From Chrysopilus asiliformis (taxonomy: Eukaryota > Arthropoda > Insecta > Diptera > Rhagionidae), in the NCBI GenBank assembly GCA_964034945.1, contig OZ035960.1, positions 116,105,824 through 116,169,823 on the forward strand: a stretch of 64,000 nucleotides of DNA, in the 5' to 3' direction. The translations under genes and the position numbers were made by a program. Below are positions 1-14,835 of this stretch, one piece after another. The notes beneath the pieces were generated by a model. That model was not told the origin of the DNA. It ran no database searches and worked only from the letters and a program-made list of their open reading frames with translations. Every line of letters starts with the position of its first letter. The stretch's first letter is position 1.

Positions 1-3000
1 TGAGGCGACCCTAGGCGCCCTGGCCAAACCGTGAGAGCTATCGAAAAACGGACAACGGATTCGTGATCAGCGGCCCCCCATTACCCTCTACGCAAAGTTT
101 CAGCGAATTTTTGTTTTTGAAAAAAATCGCAAAAAATTGCAGTGGTTAGTCCATGATTTTTTGATGGCAAAAAATGTTTTTTTCTTTTTTTTTGTCTGAT
201 TGCGCTGAAACTTGGCATGTAGGGGTTTTGGGCGACGAGAAATCGAAATCCGTTGTCCATTTTGAGCTATCTCCATGTTTTGAGGCGACCCTAGGCGCCC
301 TGGCCAAACCGTGAGAGCTATCGAAAAACGGACAACGGATTCGTGATCAGCGGCCCCCCATTACCCTCTACGCAAAGTTTCAGCGAATTTTTGTTTTTGA
401 AAAAAATCGCAAAAAATTGCAGTGGTTAGTCCATGATTTTTTGATGGCAAAAAATGTTTTTTTCTTTTTTTTTGTCTGATTGCGCTGAAACTTGGCATGT
501 AGGGGTTTTGGGCGACGAGAAATCGAAATCCGTTGTCCATTTTGAGCTATCTCCATGTTTTGAGGCGACCCTAGGCGCCCTGGCCAAACCGTGAGAGCTA
601 TCGAAAAACGGACAACGGATTCGTGATCAGCGGCCCCCCATTACCCTCTACGCAAAGTTTCAGCGAATTTTTGTTTTTGAAAAAAATCGCAAAAAATTGC
701 AGTGGTTAGTCCATGATTTTTTGATGGCAAAAAATGTTTTTTTCTTTTTTTTTGTCTGATTGCGCTGAAACTTGGCATGTAGGGGTTTTGGGCGACGAGA
801 AATCGAAATCCGTTGTCCATTTTGAGCTATCTCCATGTTTTGAGGCGACCCTAGGCGCCCTGGCCAAACCGTGAGAGCTATCGAAAAACGGACAACGGAT
901 TCGTGATCAGCGGCCCCCCATTACCCTCTACGCAAAGTTTCAGCGAATTTTTGTTTTTGAAAAAAATCGCAAAAAATTGCAGTGGTTAGTCCATGATTTT
1001 TTGATGGCAAAAAATGTTTTTTTCTTTTTTTTTGTCTGATTGCGCTGAAACTTGGCATGTAGGGGTTTTGGGCGACGAGAAATCGAAATCCGTTGTCCAT
1101 TTTGAGCTATCTCCATGTTTTGAGGCGACCCTAGGCGCCCTGGCCAAACCGTGAGAGCTATCGAAAAACGGACAACGGATTCGTGATCAGCGGCCCCCCA
1201 TTACCCTCTACGCAAAGTTTCAGCGAATTTTTGTTTTTGAAAAAAATCGCAAAAAATTGCAGTGGTTAAGTCCATGATTTTTTGATGGCAAAAAATGTTT
1301 TTTTCTTTTTTTTTGTCTGATTGCGCTGAAACTTGGCATGTAGGGGTTTTGGGCGACGAGAAATCGAAATCCGTTGTCCATTTTGAGCTATCTCCATGTT
1401 TTGAGGCGACCCTAGGCGCCCTGGCCAAACCGTGAGAGCTATCGAAAAACGGACAACGGATTCGTGATCAGCGGCCCCCCATTACCCTCTACGCAAAGTT
1501 TCAGCGAATTTTTGTTTTTGAAAAAAATCGCAAAAAATTGCAGTGGTTAGTCCATGATTTTTTGATGGCAAAAAATGTTTTTTTCTTTTTTTTTGTCTGA
1601 TTGCGCTGAAACTTGGCATGTAGGGGTTTTGGGCGACGAGAAATCGAAATCCGTTGTCCATTTTGAGCTATCTCCATGTTTTGAGGCGACCCTAGGCGCC
1701 CTGGCCAAACCGTGAGAGCTATCGAAAAACGGACAACGGATTCGTGATCAGCGGCCCCCCATTACCCTCTACGCAAAGTTTCAGCGAATTTTTGTTTTTG
1801 AAAAAAATCGCAAAAAATTGCAGTGGTTAGTCCATGATTTTTTGATGGCAAAAATGTTTTTTTCTTTTTTTTTGTCTGATTGCGCTGAAACTTGGCATGT
1901 AGGGGTTTTGGGCGACGAGAAATCGAAATCCGTTGTCCATTTTGAGCTATCTCCATGTTTTGAGGCGACCCTAGGCGCCCTGGCCAAACCGTGAGAGCTA
2001 TCGAAAAACGGACAACGGATTCGTGATCAGCGGCCCCCCATTACCCTCTACGCAAAGTTTCAGCGAATTTTTGTTTTTGAAAAAAATCGCAAAAAATTGC
2101 AGTGGTTAGTCCATGATTTTTTGATGGCAAAAAATGTTTTTTTCTTTTTTTTTGTCTGATTGCGCTGAAACTTGGCATGCAGGGGTTTTGGGCGACGAGA
2201 AATCGAAATCCGTTGTCCATTTTGAGCTATCTCCATGTTTTGAGGCGACCCTAGGCGCCCTGGCCAAACCGTGAGAGCTATCGAAAAACGGACAACGGAT
2301 TCGTGATCAGCGGCCCCCCATTACCCTCTACGCAAAGTTTCAGCGAATTTTTGTTTTTGAAAAAAATCGCAAAAAATTGCAGTGGTTAGTCCATGATTTT
2401 TTGATGGCAAAAAATGTTTTTTTCTTTTTTTTTGTCTGATTGCGCTGAAACTTGGCATGCAGGGGTTTTGGGCGACGAGAAATCGAAATCCGTTGTCCAT
2501 TTTGAGCTATCTCCATGTTTTGAGGCGACCCTAGGCGCCCTGGCCAAACCGTGAGAGCTATCGAAAAACGGACAACGGATTCGTGATCAGCGGCCCCCCA
2601 TTAGCCTCTACGCAAAGTTTCAGCGAATTTTTGTTTTTGAAAAAAATCGCAAAAAATTGCAGTGGTTAGTCCATGATTTTTTGATGGCAAAAAATGTTTT
2701 TTTCTTTTTTTTTGTCTGATTGCGCTGAAACTTGGCATGTAGGGGTTTTGGGCGACGAGAAATCGAAATCCGTTGTCCATTTTGAGCTATCTCCATGTTT
2801 TGAGGCGACCCTAGGCGCCCTGGCCAAACCGTGAGAGCTATCGAAAAACGGACAACGGATTCGTGATCAGCGGCCCCCCATTACCCTCTACGCAAAGTTT
2901 CAGCGAATTTTTGTTTTTGAAAAAAATCGCAAAAAATTGCAGTGGTTAGTCCATGATTTTTTGATGGCAAAAAATGTTTTTTTCTTTTTTTTTGTCTGAT

Positions 3001-6000
3001 TGCGCTGAAACTTGGCATGTAGGGGTTTTGGGCGACGAGAAATCGAAATCCGTTGTCCATTTTGAGCTATCTCCATGTTTTGAGGCGACCCTAGGCGCCC
3101 TGGCCAAACCGTGAGAGCTATCGAAAAACGGACAACGGATTCGTGATCAGCGGCCCCCCATTACCCTCTACGCAAAGTTTCAGCGAATTTTTGTTTTTGA
3201 AAAAAATCGCAAAAAATTGCAGTGGTTAGTCCATGATTTTTTGATGGCAAAAAATGTTTTTTTCTTTTTTTTTGTCTGATTGCGCTGAAACTTGGCATGT
3301 AGGGGTTTTGAGCGACGAGAAATCGAAATCCGTTGTCCATTTTGAGCTATCTCCATGTTTTGAGGCGACCCTAGGCGCCCTGGCCAAACCGTGAGAGCTA
3401 TCGAAAAACGGACAACGGATTCGTGATCAGCGGCCCCCCATTACCCTCTACGCAAAGTTTCAGCGAATTTTTGTTTTTGAAAAAAATCGCAAAAAATTGC
3501 AGTGGTTAGTCCATGATTTTTTGATGGCAAAAAATGTTTTTTTCTTTTTTTTTGTCTGATTGCGCTGAAACTTGGCATGTAGGGGTTTTGGGCGACGAGA
3601 AATCGAAATCCGTTGTCCATTTTGAGCTATCTCCATGTTTTGAGGCGACCCTAGGCGCCCTGGCCAAACCGTGAGAGCTATCGAAAAACGGACAACGGAT
3701 TCGTGATCAGCGGCCCCCCATTACCCTCTACGCAAAGTTTCAGCGAATTTTTGTTTTTGAAAAAAATCGCAAAAAATTGCAGTGGTTAGTCCATGATTTT
3801 TTGATGGCAAAAAATGTTTTTTTCTTTTTTTTTGTCTGATTGCGCTGAAACTTGGCATGTAGGGGTTTTGGGCGACGAGAAATCGAAATCCGTTGTCCAT
3901 TTTGAGCTATCTCCATGTTTTGAGGCGACCCTAGGCGCCCTGGCCAAACCGTGAGAGCTATCGAAAAACGGACAACGGATTCGTGATCAGCGGCCCCCCA
4001 TTACCCTCTACGCAAAGTTTCAGCGAATTTTTGTTTTTGAAAAAAATCGCAAAAAATTGCAGTGGTTAGTCCATGATTTTTTGATGGCAAAAAATGTTTT
4101 TTTCTTTTTTTTTGTCTGATTGCGCTGAAACTTGGCATGTAGGGGTTTTGGGCGACGAGAAATCGAAATCCGTTGTCCATTTTGAGCTATCTCCATGTTT
4201 TGAGGCGACCCTAGGCGCCCTGGCCAAACCGTGAGAGCTATCGAAAAACGGACAACGGATTCGTGATCAGCGGCCCCCCATTACCCTCTACGCAAAGTTT
4301 CAGCGAATTTTTGTTTTTGAAAAAAATCGCAAAAAATTGCAGTGGTTAGTCCATGATTTTTTGATGGCAAAAAATGTTTTTTTCTTTTTTTTTGTCTGAT
4401 TGCGCTGAAACTTGGCATGTAGGGGTTTTGGGCGACGAGAAATCGAAATCCGTTGTCCATTTTGAGCTATCTCCATGTTTTGAGGCGACCCTAGGCACCC
4501 TGGCCAAACCGTGAGAGCTATCGAAAAACGGACAACGGATTCGTGATCAGCGGCCCCCCATTACCCTCTACGCAAAGTTTCAGCGAATTTTTGTTTTTGA
4601 AAAAAATCGCAAAAAATTGCAGTGGTTAGTCCATGATTTTTTGATGGAAAAAATGTTTTTTTCTTTTTTTTTGTCTGATTGCGCTGAAACTTGGCATGTA
4701 GGGGTTTTGGGCGACGAGAAATCGAAATCCGTTGTCCATTTTGAGCTATCTCCATGTTTTGAGGCGACCCTAGGCGCCCTGGCCAAACCGTGAGAGCTAT
4801 CGAAAAACGGACAACGGATTCGTGATCAGCGGCCCCCCATTACCCTCTACGCAAAGTTTCAGCGAATTTTTGTTTTTGAAAAAAATCGCAAAAAATTGCA
4901 GTGGTTAGTCCATGATTTTTTGATGGCAAAAAATGTTTTTTTCTTTTTTTTTGTCTGATTGCGCTGAAACTTGGCATGCAGGGGTTTTGGGCGACGAGAA
5001 ATCGAAATCCGTTGTCCATTTTGAGCTATCTCCATGTTTTGAGGCGACCCTAGGCGCCCTGGCCAAACCGTGAGAGCTATCGAAAAACGGACAACGGATT
5101 CGTGATCAGCGGCCCCCCATTACCCTCTACGCAAAGTTTCAGCGAATTTTTGTTTTTGAAAAAAATCGCAAAAAATTGCAGTGGTTAGTCCATGATTTTT
5201 TGATGGCAAAAAATGTTTTTTTCTTTTTTTTTGTCTGATTGCGCTGAAACTTGGCATGTAGGGGTTTTGGGCGACGAGAAATCGAAATCCGTTGTCCATT
5301 TTGAGCTATCTCCATGTTTTGAGGCGACCCTAGGCGCCCTGGCCAAACCGTGAGAGCTATCGAAAAACGGACAACGGATTCGTGATCAGCGGCCCCCCAT
5401 TACCCTCTACGCAAAGTTTCAGCGAATTTTTGTTTTTGAAAAAAATCGCAAAAAATTGCAGTGGTTAGTCCATGATTTTTTGATGGCAAAAAATGTTTTT
5501 TTCTTTTTTTTTGTCTGATTGCGCTGAAACTTGGCATGTAGGGGTTTTGGGCGACGAGAAATCGAAATCCGTTGTCCATTTTGAGCTATCTCCATGTTTT
5601 GAGGCGACCCTAGGCGCCCTGGCCAAACCGTGAGAGCTATCGAAAAACGGACAACGGATTCGTGATCAGCGGCCCCCCATTACCCTCTACGCAAAGTTTC
5701 AGCGAATTTTTGTTTTTGAAAAAAATCGCAAAAAATTGCAGTGGTTAGTCCATGATTTTTTGATGGCAAAAAATGTTTTTTTCTTTTTTTTTGTCTGATT
5801 GCGCTGAAACTTGGCATGTAGGGGTTTTGGGCGACGAGAAATCGAAATCCGTTGTCCATTTTGAGCTATCTCCATGTTTTGAGGCGACCCTAGGCACCCT
5901 GGCCAAACCGTGAGAGCTATCGAAAAACGGACAACGGATTCGTGATCAGCGGCCCCCCATTACCCTCTACGCAAAGTTTCAGCGAATTTTTGTTTTTGAA

Positions 6001-9000
6001 AAAAATCGCAAAAAATTGCAGTGGTTAGTCCATGATTTTTTGATGGAAAAAATGTTTTTTTCTTTTTTTTTGTCTGATTGCGCTGAAACTTGGCATGTAG
6101 GGGTTTTGGGCGACGAGAAATCGAAATCCGTTGTCCATTTTGAGCTATCTCCATGTTTTGAGGCGACCCTAGGCGCCCTGGCCAAACCGTGAGAGCTATC
6201 GAAAAACGGACAACGGATTCGTGATCAGCGGCCCCCCATTACCCTCTACGCAAAGTTTCAGCGAATTTTTGTTTTTGAAAAAAATCGCAAAAAATTGCAG
6301 TGGTTAGTCCATGATTTTTTGATGGCAAAAAATGTTTTTTTCTTTTTTTTTGTCTGATTGCGCTGAAACTTGGCATGTAGGGGTTTTGGGCGACGAGAAA
6401 TCGAAATCCGTTGTCCATTTTGAGCTATCTCCATGTTTTGAGGCGACCCTAGGCGCCCTGGCCAAACCGTGAGAGCTATCGAAAAACGGACAACGGATTC
6501 GTGATCAGCGGCCCCCCATTACCCTCTACGCAAAGTTTCAGCGAATTTTTGTTTTTGAAAAAAATCGCAAAAAATTGCAGTGGTTAGTCCATGATTTTTT
6601 GATGGCAAAAAATGTTTTTTTCTTTTTTTTTGTCTGATTGCGCTGAAACTTGGCATGTAGGGGTTTTGGGCGACGAGAAATCGAAATCCGTTGTCCATTT
6701 TGAGCTATCTCCATGTTTTGAGGCGACCCTAGGCGCCCTGGCCAAACCGTGAGAGCTATCGAAAAACGGACAACGGATTCGTGATCAGCGGCCCCCCATT
6801 ACCCTCTACGCAAAGTTTCAGCGAATTTTTGTTTTTGAAAAAAATCGCAAAAAATTGCAGTGGTTAGTCCATGATTTTTTGATGGCAAAAAATGTTTTTT
6901 TCTTTTTTTTTGTCTGATTGCGCTGAAACTTGGCATGTAGGGGTTTTGGGCGACGAGAAATCGAAATCCGTTGTCCATTTTGAGCTATCTCCATGTTTTG
7001 AGGCGACCCTAGGCACCCTGGCCAAACCGTGAGAGCTATCGAAAAACGGACAACGGATTCGTGATCAGCGGCCCCCCATTACCCTCTACGCAAAGTTTCA
7101 GCGAATTTTTGTTTTTGAAAAAAATCGCAAAAAATTGCAGTGGTTAGTCCATGATTTTTTGATGGAAAAAATGTTTTTTTCTTTTTTTTTGTCTGATTGC
7201 GCTGAAACTTGGCATGTAGGGGTTTTGGGCGACGAGAAATCGAAATCCGTTGTCCATTTTGAGCTATCTCCATGTTTTGAGGCGACCCTAGGCGCCCTGG
7301 CCAAACCGTGAGAGCTATCGAAAAACGGACAACGGATTCGTGATCAGCGGCCCCCCATTACCCTCTACGCAAAGTTTCAGCGAATTTTTGTTTTTGAAAA
7401 AAATCGCAAAAAATTGCAGTGGTTAGTCCATGATTTTTTGATGGCAAAAAATGTTTTTTTCTTTTTTTTTGTCTGATTGCGCTGAAACTTGGCATGTAGG
7501 GGTTTTGGGCGACGAGAAATCGAAATCCGTTGTCCATTTTGAGCTATCTCCATGTTTTGAGGCGACCCTAGGCACCCTGGCCAAACCGTGAGAGCTATCG
7601 AAAAACGGACAACGGATTCGTGATCAGCGGCCCCCCATTACCCTCTACGCAAAGTTTCAGCGAATTTTTGTTTTTGAAAAAAATCGCAAAAAATTGCAGT
7701 GGTTAGTCCATGATTTTTTGATGGAAAAAATGTTTTTTTCTTTTTTTTTGTCTGATTGCGCTGAAACTTGGCATGTAGGGGTTTTGGGCGACGAGAAATC
7801 GAAATCCGTTGTCCATTTTGAGCTATCTCCATGTTTTGAGGCGACCCTAGGCGCCCTGGCCAAACCGTGAGAGCTATCGAAAAACGGACAACGGATTCGT
7901 GATCAGCGGCCCCCCATTACCCTCTACGCAAAGTTTCAGCGAATTTTTGTTTTTGAAAAAAATCGCAAAAAATTGCAGTGGTTAGTCCATGATTTTTTGA
8001 TGGCAAAAAATGTTTTTTTCTTTTTTTTTGTCTGATTGCGCTGAAACTTGGCATGTAGGGGTTTTGGGCGACGAGAAATCGAAATCCGTTGTCCATTTTG
8101 AGCTATCTCCATGTTTTGAGGCGACCCTAGGCGCCCTGGCCAAACCGTGAGAGCTATCGAAAAACGGACAACGGATTCGTGATCAGCGGCCCCCCATTAC
8201 CCTCTACGCAAAGTTTCAGCGAATTTTTGTTTTTGAAAAAAATCGCAAAAAATTGCAGTGGTTAGTCCATGATTTTTTGATGGCAAAAAATGTTTTTTTC
8301 TTTTTTTTTGTCTGATTGCGCTGAAACTTGGCATGCAGGGGTTTTGGGCGACGAGAAATCGAAATCCGTTGTCCATTTTGAGCTATCTCCATGTTTTGAG
8401 GCGACCCTAGGCGCCCTGGCCAAACCGTGAGAGCTATCGAAAAACGGACAACGGATTCGTGATCAGCGGCCCCCCATTACCCTCTACGCAAAGTTTCAGC
8501 GAATTTTTGTTTTTGAAAAAAATCGCAAAAAATTGCAGTGGTTAGTCCATGATTTTTTGATGGCAAAAAATGTTTTTTTCTTTTTTTTTGTCTGATTGCG
8601 CTGAAACTTGGCATGTAGGGGTTTTGGGCGACGAGAAATCGAAATCCGTTGTCCATTTTGAGCTATCTCCATGTTTTGAGGCGACCCTAGGCGCCCTGGC
8701 CAAACCGTGAGAGCTATCGAAAAACGGACAACGGATTCGTGATCAGCGGCCCCCCATTAGCCTCTACGCAAAGTTTCAGCGAATTTTTGTTTTTGAAAAA
8801 AATCGCAAAAAATTGCAGTGGTTAGTCCATGATTTTTTGATGGCAAAAAATGTTTTTTTCTTTTTTTTTGTCTGATTGCGCTGAAACTTGGCATGTAGGG
8901 GTTTTGGGCGACGAGAAATCGAAATCCGTTGTCCATTTTGAGCTATCTCCATGTTTTGAGGCGACCCTAGGCGCCCTGGCCAAACCGTGAGAGCTATCGA

Positions 9001-12000
9001 AAAACGGACAACGGATTCGTGATCAGCGGCCCCCCATTACCCTCTACGCAAAGTTTCAGCGAATTTTTGTTTTTGAAAAAAATCGCAAAAAATTGCAGTG
9101 GTTAGTCCATGATTTTTTGATGGCAAAAAATGTTTTTTTCTTTTTTTTTGTCTGATTGCGCTGAAACTTGGCATGTAGGGGTTTTGGGCGACGAGAAATC
9201 GAAATCCGTTGTCCATTTTGAGCTATCTCCATGTTTTGAGGCGACCCTAGGCGCCCTGGCCAAACCGTGAGAGCTATCGAAAAACGGACAACGGATTCGT
9301 GATCAGCGGCCCCCCATTAGCCTCTACGCAAAGTTTCAGCGAATTTTTGTTTTTGAAAAAAATCGCAAAAAATTGCAGTGGTTAGTCCATGATTTTTTGA
9401 TGGCAAAAAATGTTTTTTTCTTTTTTTTTGTCTGATTGCGCTGAAACTTGGCATGTAGGGGTTTTGGGCGACGAGAAATCGAAATCCGTTGTCCATTTTG
9501 AGCTATCTCCATGTTTTGAGGCGACCCTAGGCGCCCTGGCCAAACCGTGAGAGCTATCGAAAAACGGACAACGGATTCGTGATCAGCGGCCCCCCATTAC
9601 CCTCTACGCAAAGTTTCAGCGAATTTTTGTTTTTGAAAAAAATCGCAAAAAATTGCAGTGGTTAGTCCATGATTTTTTGATGGCAAAAAATGTTTTTTTC
9701 TTTTTTTTTGTCTGATTGCGCTGAAACTTGGCATGTAGGGGTTTTGGGCGACGAGAAATCGAAATCCGTTGTCCATTTTGAGCTATCTCCATGTTTTGAG
9801 GCGACCCTAGGCGCCCTGGCCAAACCGTGAGAGCTATCGAAAAACGGACAACGGATTCGTGATCAGCGGCCCCCCATTACCCTCTACGCAAAGTTTCAAG
9901 AATTTTTGTTTTTGAAAAAAATCGCAAAAAATTGCAGTGGTTAGTCCATGATTTTTTGATGGCAAAAAATGTTTTTTTCTTTTTTTTTGTCTGATTGCGC
10001 TGAAACTTGGCATGTAGGGGTTTTGGGCGACGAGAAATCGAAATCCGTTGTCCATTTTGAGCTATCTCCATGTTTTGAGGCGACCCTAGGCGCCCTGGCC
10101 AAACCGTGAGAGCTATCGAAAAACGGACAACGGATTCGTGATCAGCGGCCCCCATTACCCTCTACGCAAAGTTTCAGCGAATTTTTGTTTTTGAAAAAAA
10201 TCGCAAAAAATTGCAGTGGTTAGTCCATGATTTTTTGATGGCAAAAAATGTTTTTTTCTTTTTTTTTGTCTGATTGCGCTGAAACTTGGCATGTAGGGGT
10301 TTTGGGCGACGAGAAATCGAAATCCGTTGTCCATTTTGAGCTATCTCCATGTTTTGAGGCGACCCTAGGCGCCCTGGCCAAACCGTGAGAGCTATCGAAA
10401 AACGGACAACGGATTCGTGATCAGCGGCCCCCCATTACCCTCTACGCAAAGTTTCAGCGAATTTTTGTTTTTGAAAAAAATCGCAAAAAATTGCAGTGGT
10501 TAGTCCATGATTTTTTGATGGCAAAAAATGTTTTTTTCTTTTTTTTTGTCTGATTGCGCTGAAACTTGGCATGTAGGGGTTTTGGGCGACGAGAAATCGA
10601 AATCCGTTGTCCATTTTGAGCTATCTCCATGTTTTGAGGCGACCCTAGGCGCCCTGGCCAAACCGTGAGAGCTATCGAAAAACGGACAACGGATTCGTGA
10701 TCAGCGGCCCCCCATTACCCTCTACGCAAAGTTTCAGCGAATTTTTGTTTTTGAAAAAAATCAGTCCATGATTTTTTGATGGCAAAAAATGTTTTTTTCT
10801 TTTTTTTTGTCTGATTGCGCTGAAACTTGGCATGTAGGGGTTTTGGGCGACGAGAAATCGAAATCCGTTGTCCATTTTGAGCTATCTCCATGTTTTGAGG
10901 CGACCCTAGGCGCCCTGGCCAAACCGTGAGAGCTATCGAAAAACGGACAACGGATTCGTGATCAGCGGCCCCCCATTACCCTCTACGCAAAGTTTCAGCG
11001 AATTTTTGTTTTTGAAAAAAATCGCAAAAAATTGCAGTGGTTAGTCCATGATTTTTTGATGGCAAAAAATGTTTTTTTCTTTTTTTTTGTCTGATTGCGC
11101 TGAAACTTGGCATGTAGGGGTTTTGGGCGACGAGAAATCGAAATCCGTTGTCCATTTTGAGCTATCTCCATGTTTTGAGGCGACCCTAGGCGCCCTGGCC
11201 AAACCGTGAGAGCTATCGAAAAACGGACAACGGATTCGTGATCAGCGGCCCCCCATTACCCTCTACGCAAAGTTTCAGCGAATTTTTGTTTTTGAAAAAA
11301 ATCGCAAAAAATTGCAGTGGTTAGTCCATGATTTTTTGATGGCAAAAAATGTTTTTTTCTTTTTTTTTGTCTGATTGCGCTGAAACTTGGCATGTAGGGG
11401 TTTTGGGCGACGAGAAATCGAAATCCGTTGTCCATTTTGAGCTATCTCCATGTTTTGAGGCGACCCTAGGCGCCCTGGCCAAACCGTGAGAGCTATCGAA
11501 AAACGGACAACGGATTCGTGATCAGCGGCCCCCCATTACCCTCTACGCAAAGTTTCAGCGAATTTTTGTTTTTGAAAAAAATCGCAAAAAATTGCAGTGG
11601 TTAGTCCATGATTTTTTGATGGCAAAAAATGTTTTTTTCTTTTTTTTTGTCTGATTGCGCTGAAACTTGGCATGTTTTGGGCGACGAGAAATCGAAATCC
11701 GTTGTCCATTTTGAGCTATCTCCATGTTTTGAGGCGACCCTAGGCGCCCTGGCCAAACCGTGAGAGCTATCGAAAAACGGACAACGGATTCGTGATCAGC
11801 GGCCCCCCATTACCCTCTACGCAAAGTTTCAGCGAATTTTTGTTTTTGAAAAAAATCGCAAAAAATTGCAGTGGTTAGTCCATGATTTTTTGATGGCAAA
11901 AAATGTTTTTTTCTTTTTTTTTGTCTGATTGCGCTGAAACTTGGCATGTAGGGGTTTTGGGCGACGAGAAATCGAAATCCGTTGTCCATTTTGAGCTATC

Positions 12001-14835
12001 TCCATGTTTTGAGGCGACCCTAGGCGCCCTGGCCAAACCGTGAGAGCTATCGAAAAACGGACAACGGATTCGTGATCAGCGGCCCCCCATTACCCTCTAC
12101 GCAAAGTTTCAGCGAATTTTTGTTTTTGAAAAAAATCGCAAAAAATTGCAGTGGTTAGTCCATGATTTTTTGATGGCAAAAAATGTTTTTTTCTTTTTTT
12201 TTGTCTGATTGCGCTGAAACTTGGCATGTAGGGGTTTTGGGCGACGAGAAATCGAAATCCGTTGTCCATTTTGAGCTATCTCCATGTTTTGAGGCGACCC
12301 TAGGCGCCCTGGCCAAACCGTGAGAGCTATCGAAAAACGGACAACGGATTCGTGATCAGCGGCCCCCCATTACCCTCTACGCAAAGTTTCAGCGAATTTT
12401 TGTTTTTGAAAAAAATCGCAAAAAATTGCAGTGGTTAGTCCATGATTTTTTGATGGCAAAAAATGTTTTTTTCTTTTTTTTTGTCTGATTGCGCTGAAAC
12501 TTGGCATGTAGGGGTTTTGGGCGACGAGAAATCGAAATCCGTTGTCCATTTTGAGCTATCTCCATGTTTTGAGGCGACCCTAGGCGCCCTGGCCAAACCG
12601 TGAGAGCTATCGAAAAACGGACAACGGATTCGTGATCAGCGGCCCCCCATTACCCTCTACGCAAAGTTTCAGCGAATTTTTGTTTTTGAAAAAAATCGCA
12701 AAAAATTGCAGTGGTTAGTCCATGATTTTTTGATGGCAAAAAATGTTTTTTTCTTTTTTTTTGTCTGATTGCGCTGAAACTTGGCATGTTTTGGGCGACG
12801 AGAAATCGAAATCCGTTGTCCATTTTGAGCTATCTCCATGTTTTGAGGCGACCCTAGGCGCCCTGGCCAAACCGTGAGAGCTATCGAAAAACGGACAACG
12901 GATTCGTGATCAGCGGCCCCCCATTACCCTCTACGCAAAGTTTCAAGAATTTTTGTTTTTGAAAAAAATCGCAAAAAATTGCAGTGGTTAGTCCATGATT
13001 TTTTGATGGCAAAAAATGTTTTTTTCTTTTTTTTTGTCTGATTGCGCTGAAACTTGGCATGTAGGGGTTTTGGGCGACGAGAAATCGAAATCCGTTGTCC
13101 ATTTTGAGCTATCTCCATGTTTTGAGGCGACCCTAGGCGCCCTGGCCAAACCGTGAGAGCTATCGAAAAACGGACAACGGATTCGTGATCAGCGGCCCCC
13201 CATTACCCTCTACGCAAAGTTTCAGCGAATTTTTGTTTTTGAAAAAAATCGCAAAAAATTGCAGTGGTTAGTCCATGATTTTTTGATGGCAAAAAATGTT
13301 TTTTTCTTTTTTTTTGTCTGATTGCGCTGAAACTTGGCATGTAGGGGTTTTGGGCGACGAGAAATCGAAATCCGTTGTCCATTTTGAGCTATCTCCATGT
13401 TTTGAGGCGACCCTAGGCGCCCTGGCCAAACCGTGAGAGCTATCGAAAAACGGACAACGGATTCGTGATCAGCGGCCCCCCATTACCCTCTACGCAAAGT
13501 TTCAGCGAATTTTTGTTTTTGAAAAAAATCGCAAAAAATTGCAGTGGTTAGTCCATGATTTTTTGATGGCAAAAAATGTTTTTTTCTTTTTTTTTGTCTG
13601 ATTGCGCTGAAACTTGGCATGTAGGGGTTTTGGGCGACGAGAAATCGAAATCCGTTGTCCATTTTGAGCTATCTCCATGTTTTGAGGCGACCCTAGGCGC
13701 CCTGGCCAAACCGTGAGAGCTATCGAAAAACGGACAACGGATTCGTGATCAGCGGCCCCCCATTACCCTCTACGCAAAGTTTCAGCGAATTTTTGTTTTT
13801 GAAAAAAATCGCAAAAAATTGCAGTGGTTAGTCCATGATTTTTTGATGGCAAAAAATGTTTTTTTCTTTTTTTTTGTCTGATTGCGCTGAAACTTGGCAT
13901 GTAGGGGTTTTGGGCGACGAGAAATCGAAATCCGTTGTCCATTTTGAGCTATCTCCATGTTTTGAGGCGACCCTAGGCGCCCTGGCCAAACCGTGAGAGC
14001 TATCGAAAAACGGACAACGGATTCGTGATCAGCGGCCCCCCATTACCCTCTACGCAAAGTTTCAAGAATTTTTGTTTTTGAAAAAAATCGCAAAAAATTG
14101 CAGTGGTTGTTAGTTAGTCCATGATTTTTTGATGGCAAAAAATGTTTTTTTCTTTTTTTTGTCTGATTGCGCTGAAACTTGGCATGTAGGCGTTTTGGGC
14201 GACGAGAAATCGAAATCCGTTGTCCATTTTGAGCTATCTCCATGTTTTGAGGCGACCCTAGGCGCCCTGGCCAAACCGTGAGAGCTATCGAAAAACGGAC
14301 AACGGATTCGTGATCAGCGGCCCCCCATTACCCTCTACGCAAAGTTTCAGCGAATTTTTGTTTTTGAAAAAAATCGCAAAAAATTGCAGTGGTTGTTAGT
14401 TAGTCCATGATTTTTTGATGGCAAAAAATGTTTTTTTCTTTTTTTTTGTCTGATTGCGCTGAAACTTGGCATGTAGGGGTTTTGGGCGACGAGAAATCGA
14501 AATCCGTTGTCCATTTTGAGCTATCTCCATGTTTTGAGGCGACCCTAGGCACCCTGGCCAAACCGTGAGAGCTATCGAAAAACGGACAACGGATTCGTGA
14601 TCAGCGGCCCCCCATTACCCTCTACGCCAAGTTTCGTAGGGGTTTTGGGCGACGAGAAATCGAAATCCGTTGTCCATTTTGAGCTATCTCCATTTTTTGA
14701 GGCGACCCTAGGCGCCCTGGCCAAACCGTGAGAGCTATCGAAAAACGGACAACGGATTTGTGATCAGCGACTCTCCATTACCCTCTACGCCAAGTTTCGT
14801 AGGGGTTTTGGGCGACGAGAAATCGAAATCCGTTG
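1..14835 (+). repeat. 280-bp palindromic satellite, direct-orientation array
   Basis: Head-to-tail tandem array with an exact 280-bp period in most copies (unit starts at 1, 281, 561, 841 and so on); about 52 monomers. The array is open at base 1, so it probably extends beyond the window. Monomers are nearly identical. Variants include C/T in the GGCATG(T/C)AGGGG site, ATTACCC/ATTAGCC, loss of a few bases (for example near 10761, 11675 and 12788) and a GTTA insertion near 14107 and 14394. Each monomer contains GGACAACGGATT near its start and the reverse complement near its end, around the core CCATGATTTTTTGATGG, so it can fold on itself. The last two direct copies are shortened to 163 bp (junctions at 14635 and 14798). 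No coding function is supported. Confidence 0.98.

Noticed and set aside
1201..14243. Many 60-90 residue open frames on the minus strand with nearly identical sequence
   Set aside because: They arise in every satellite monomer with small deletions, have no start context and simply restate the repeat.
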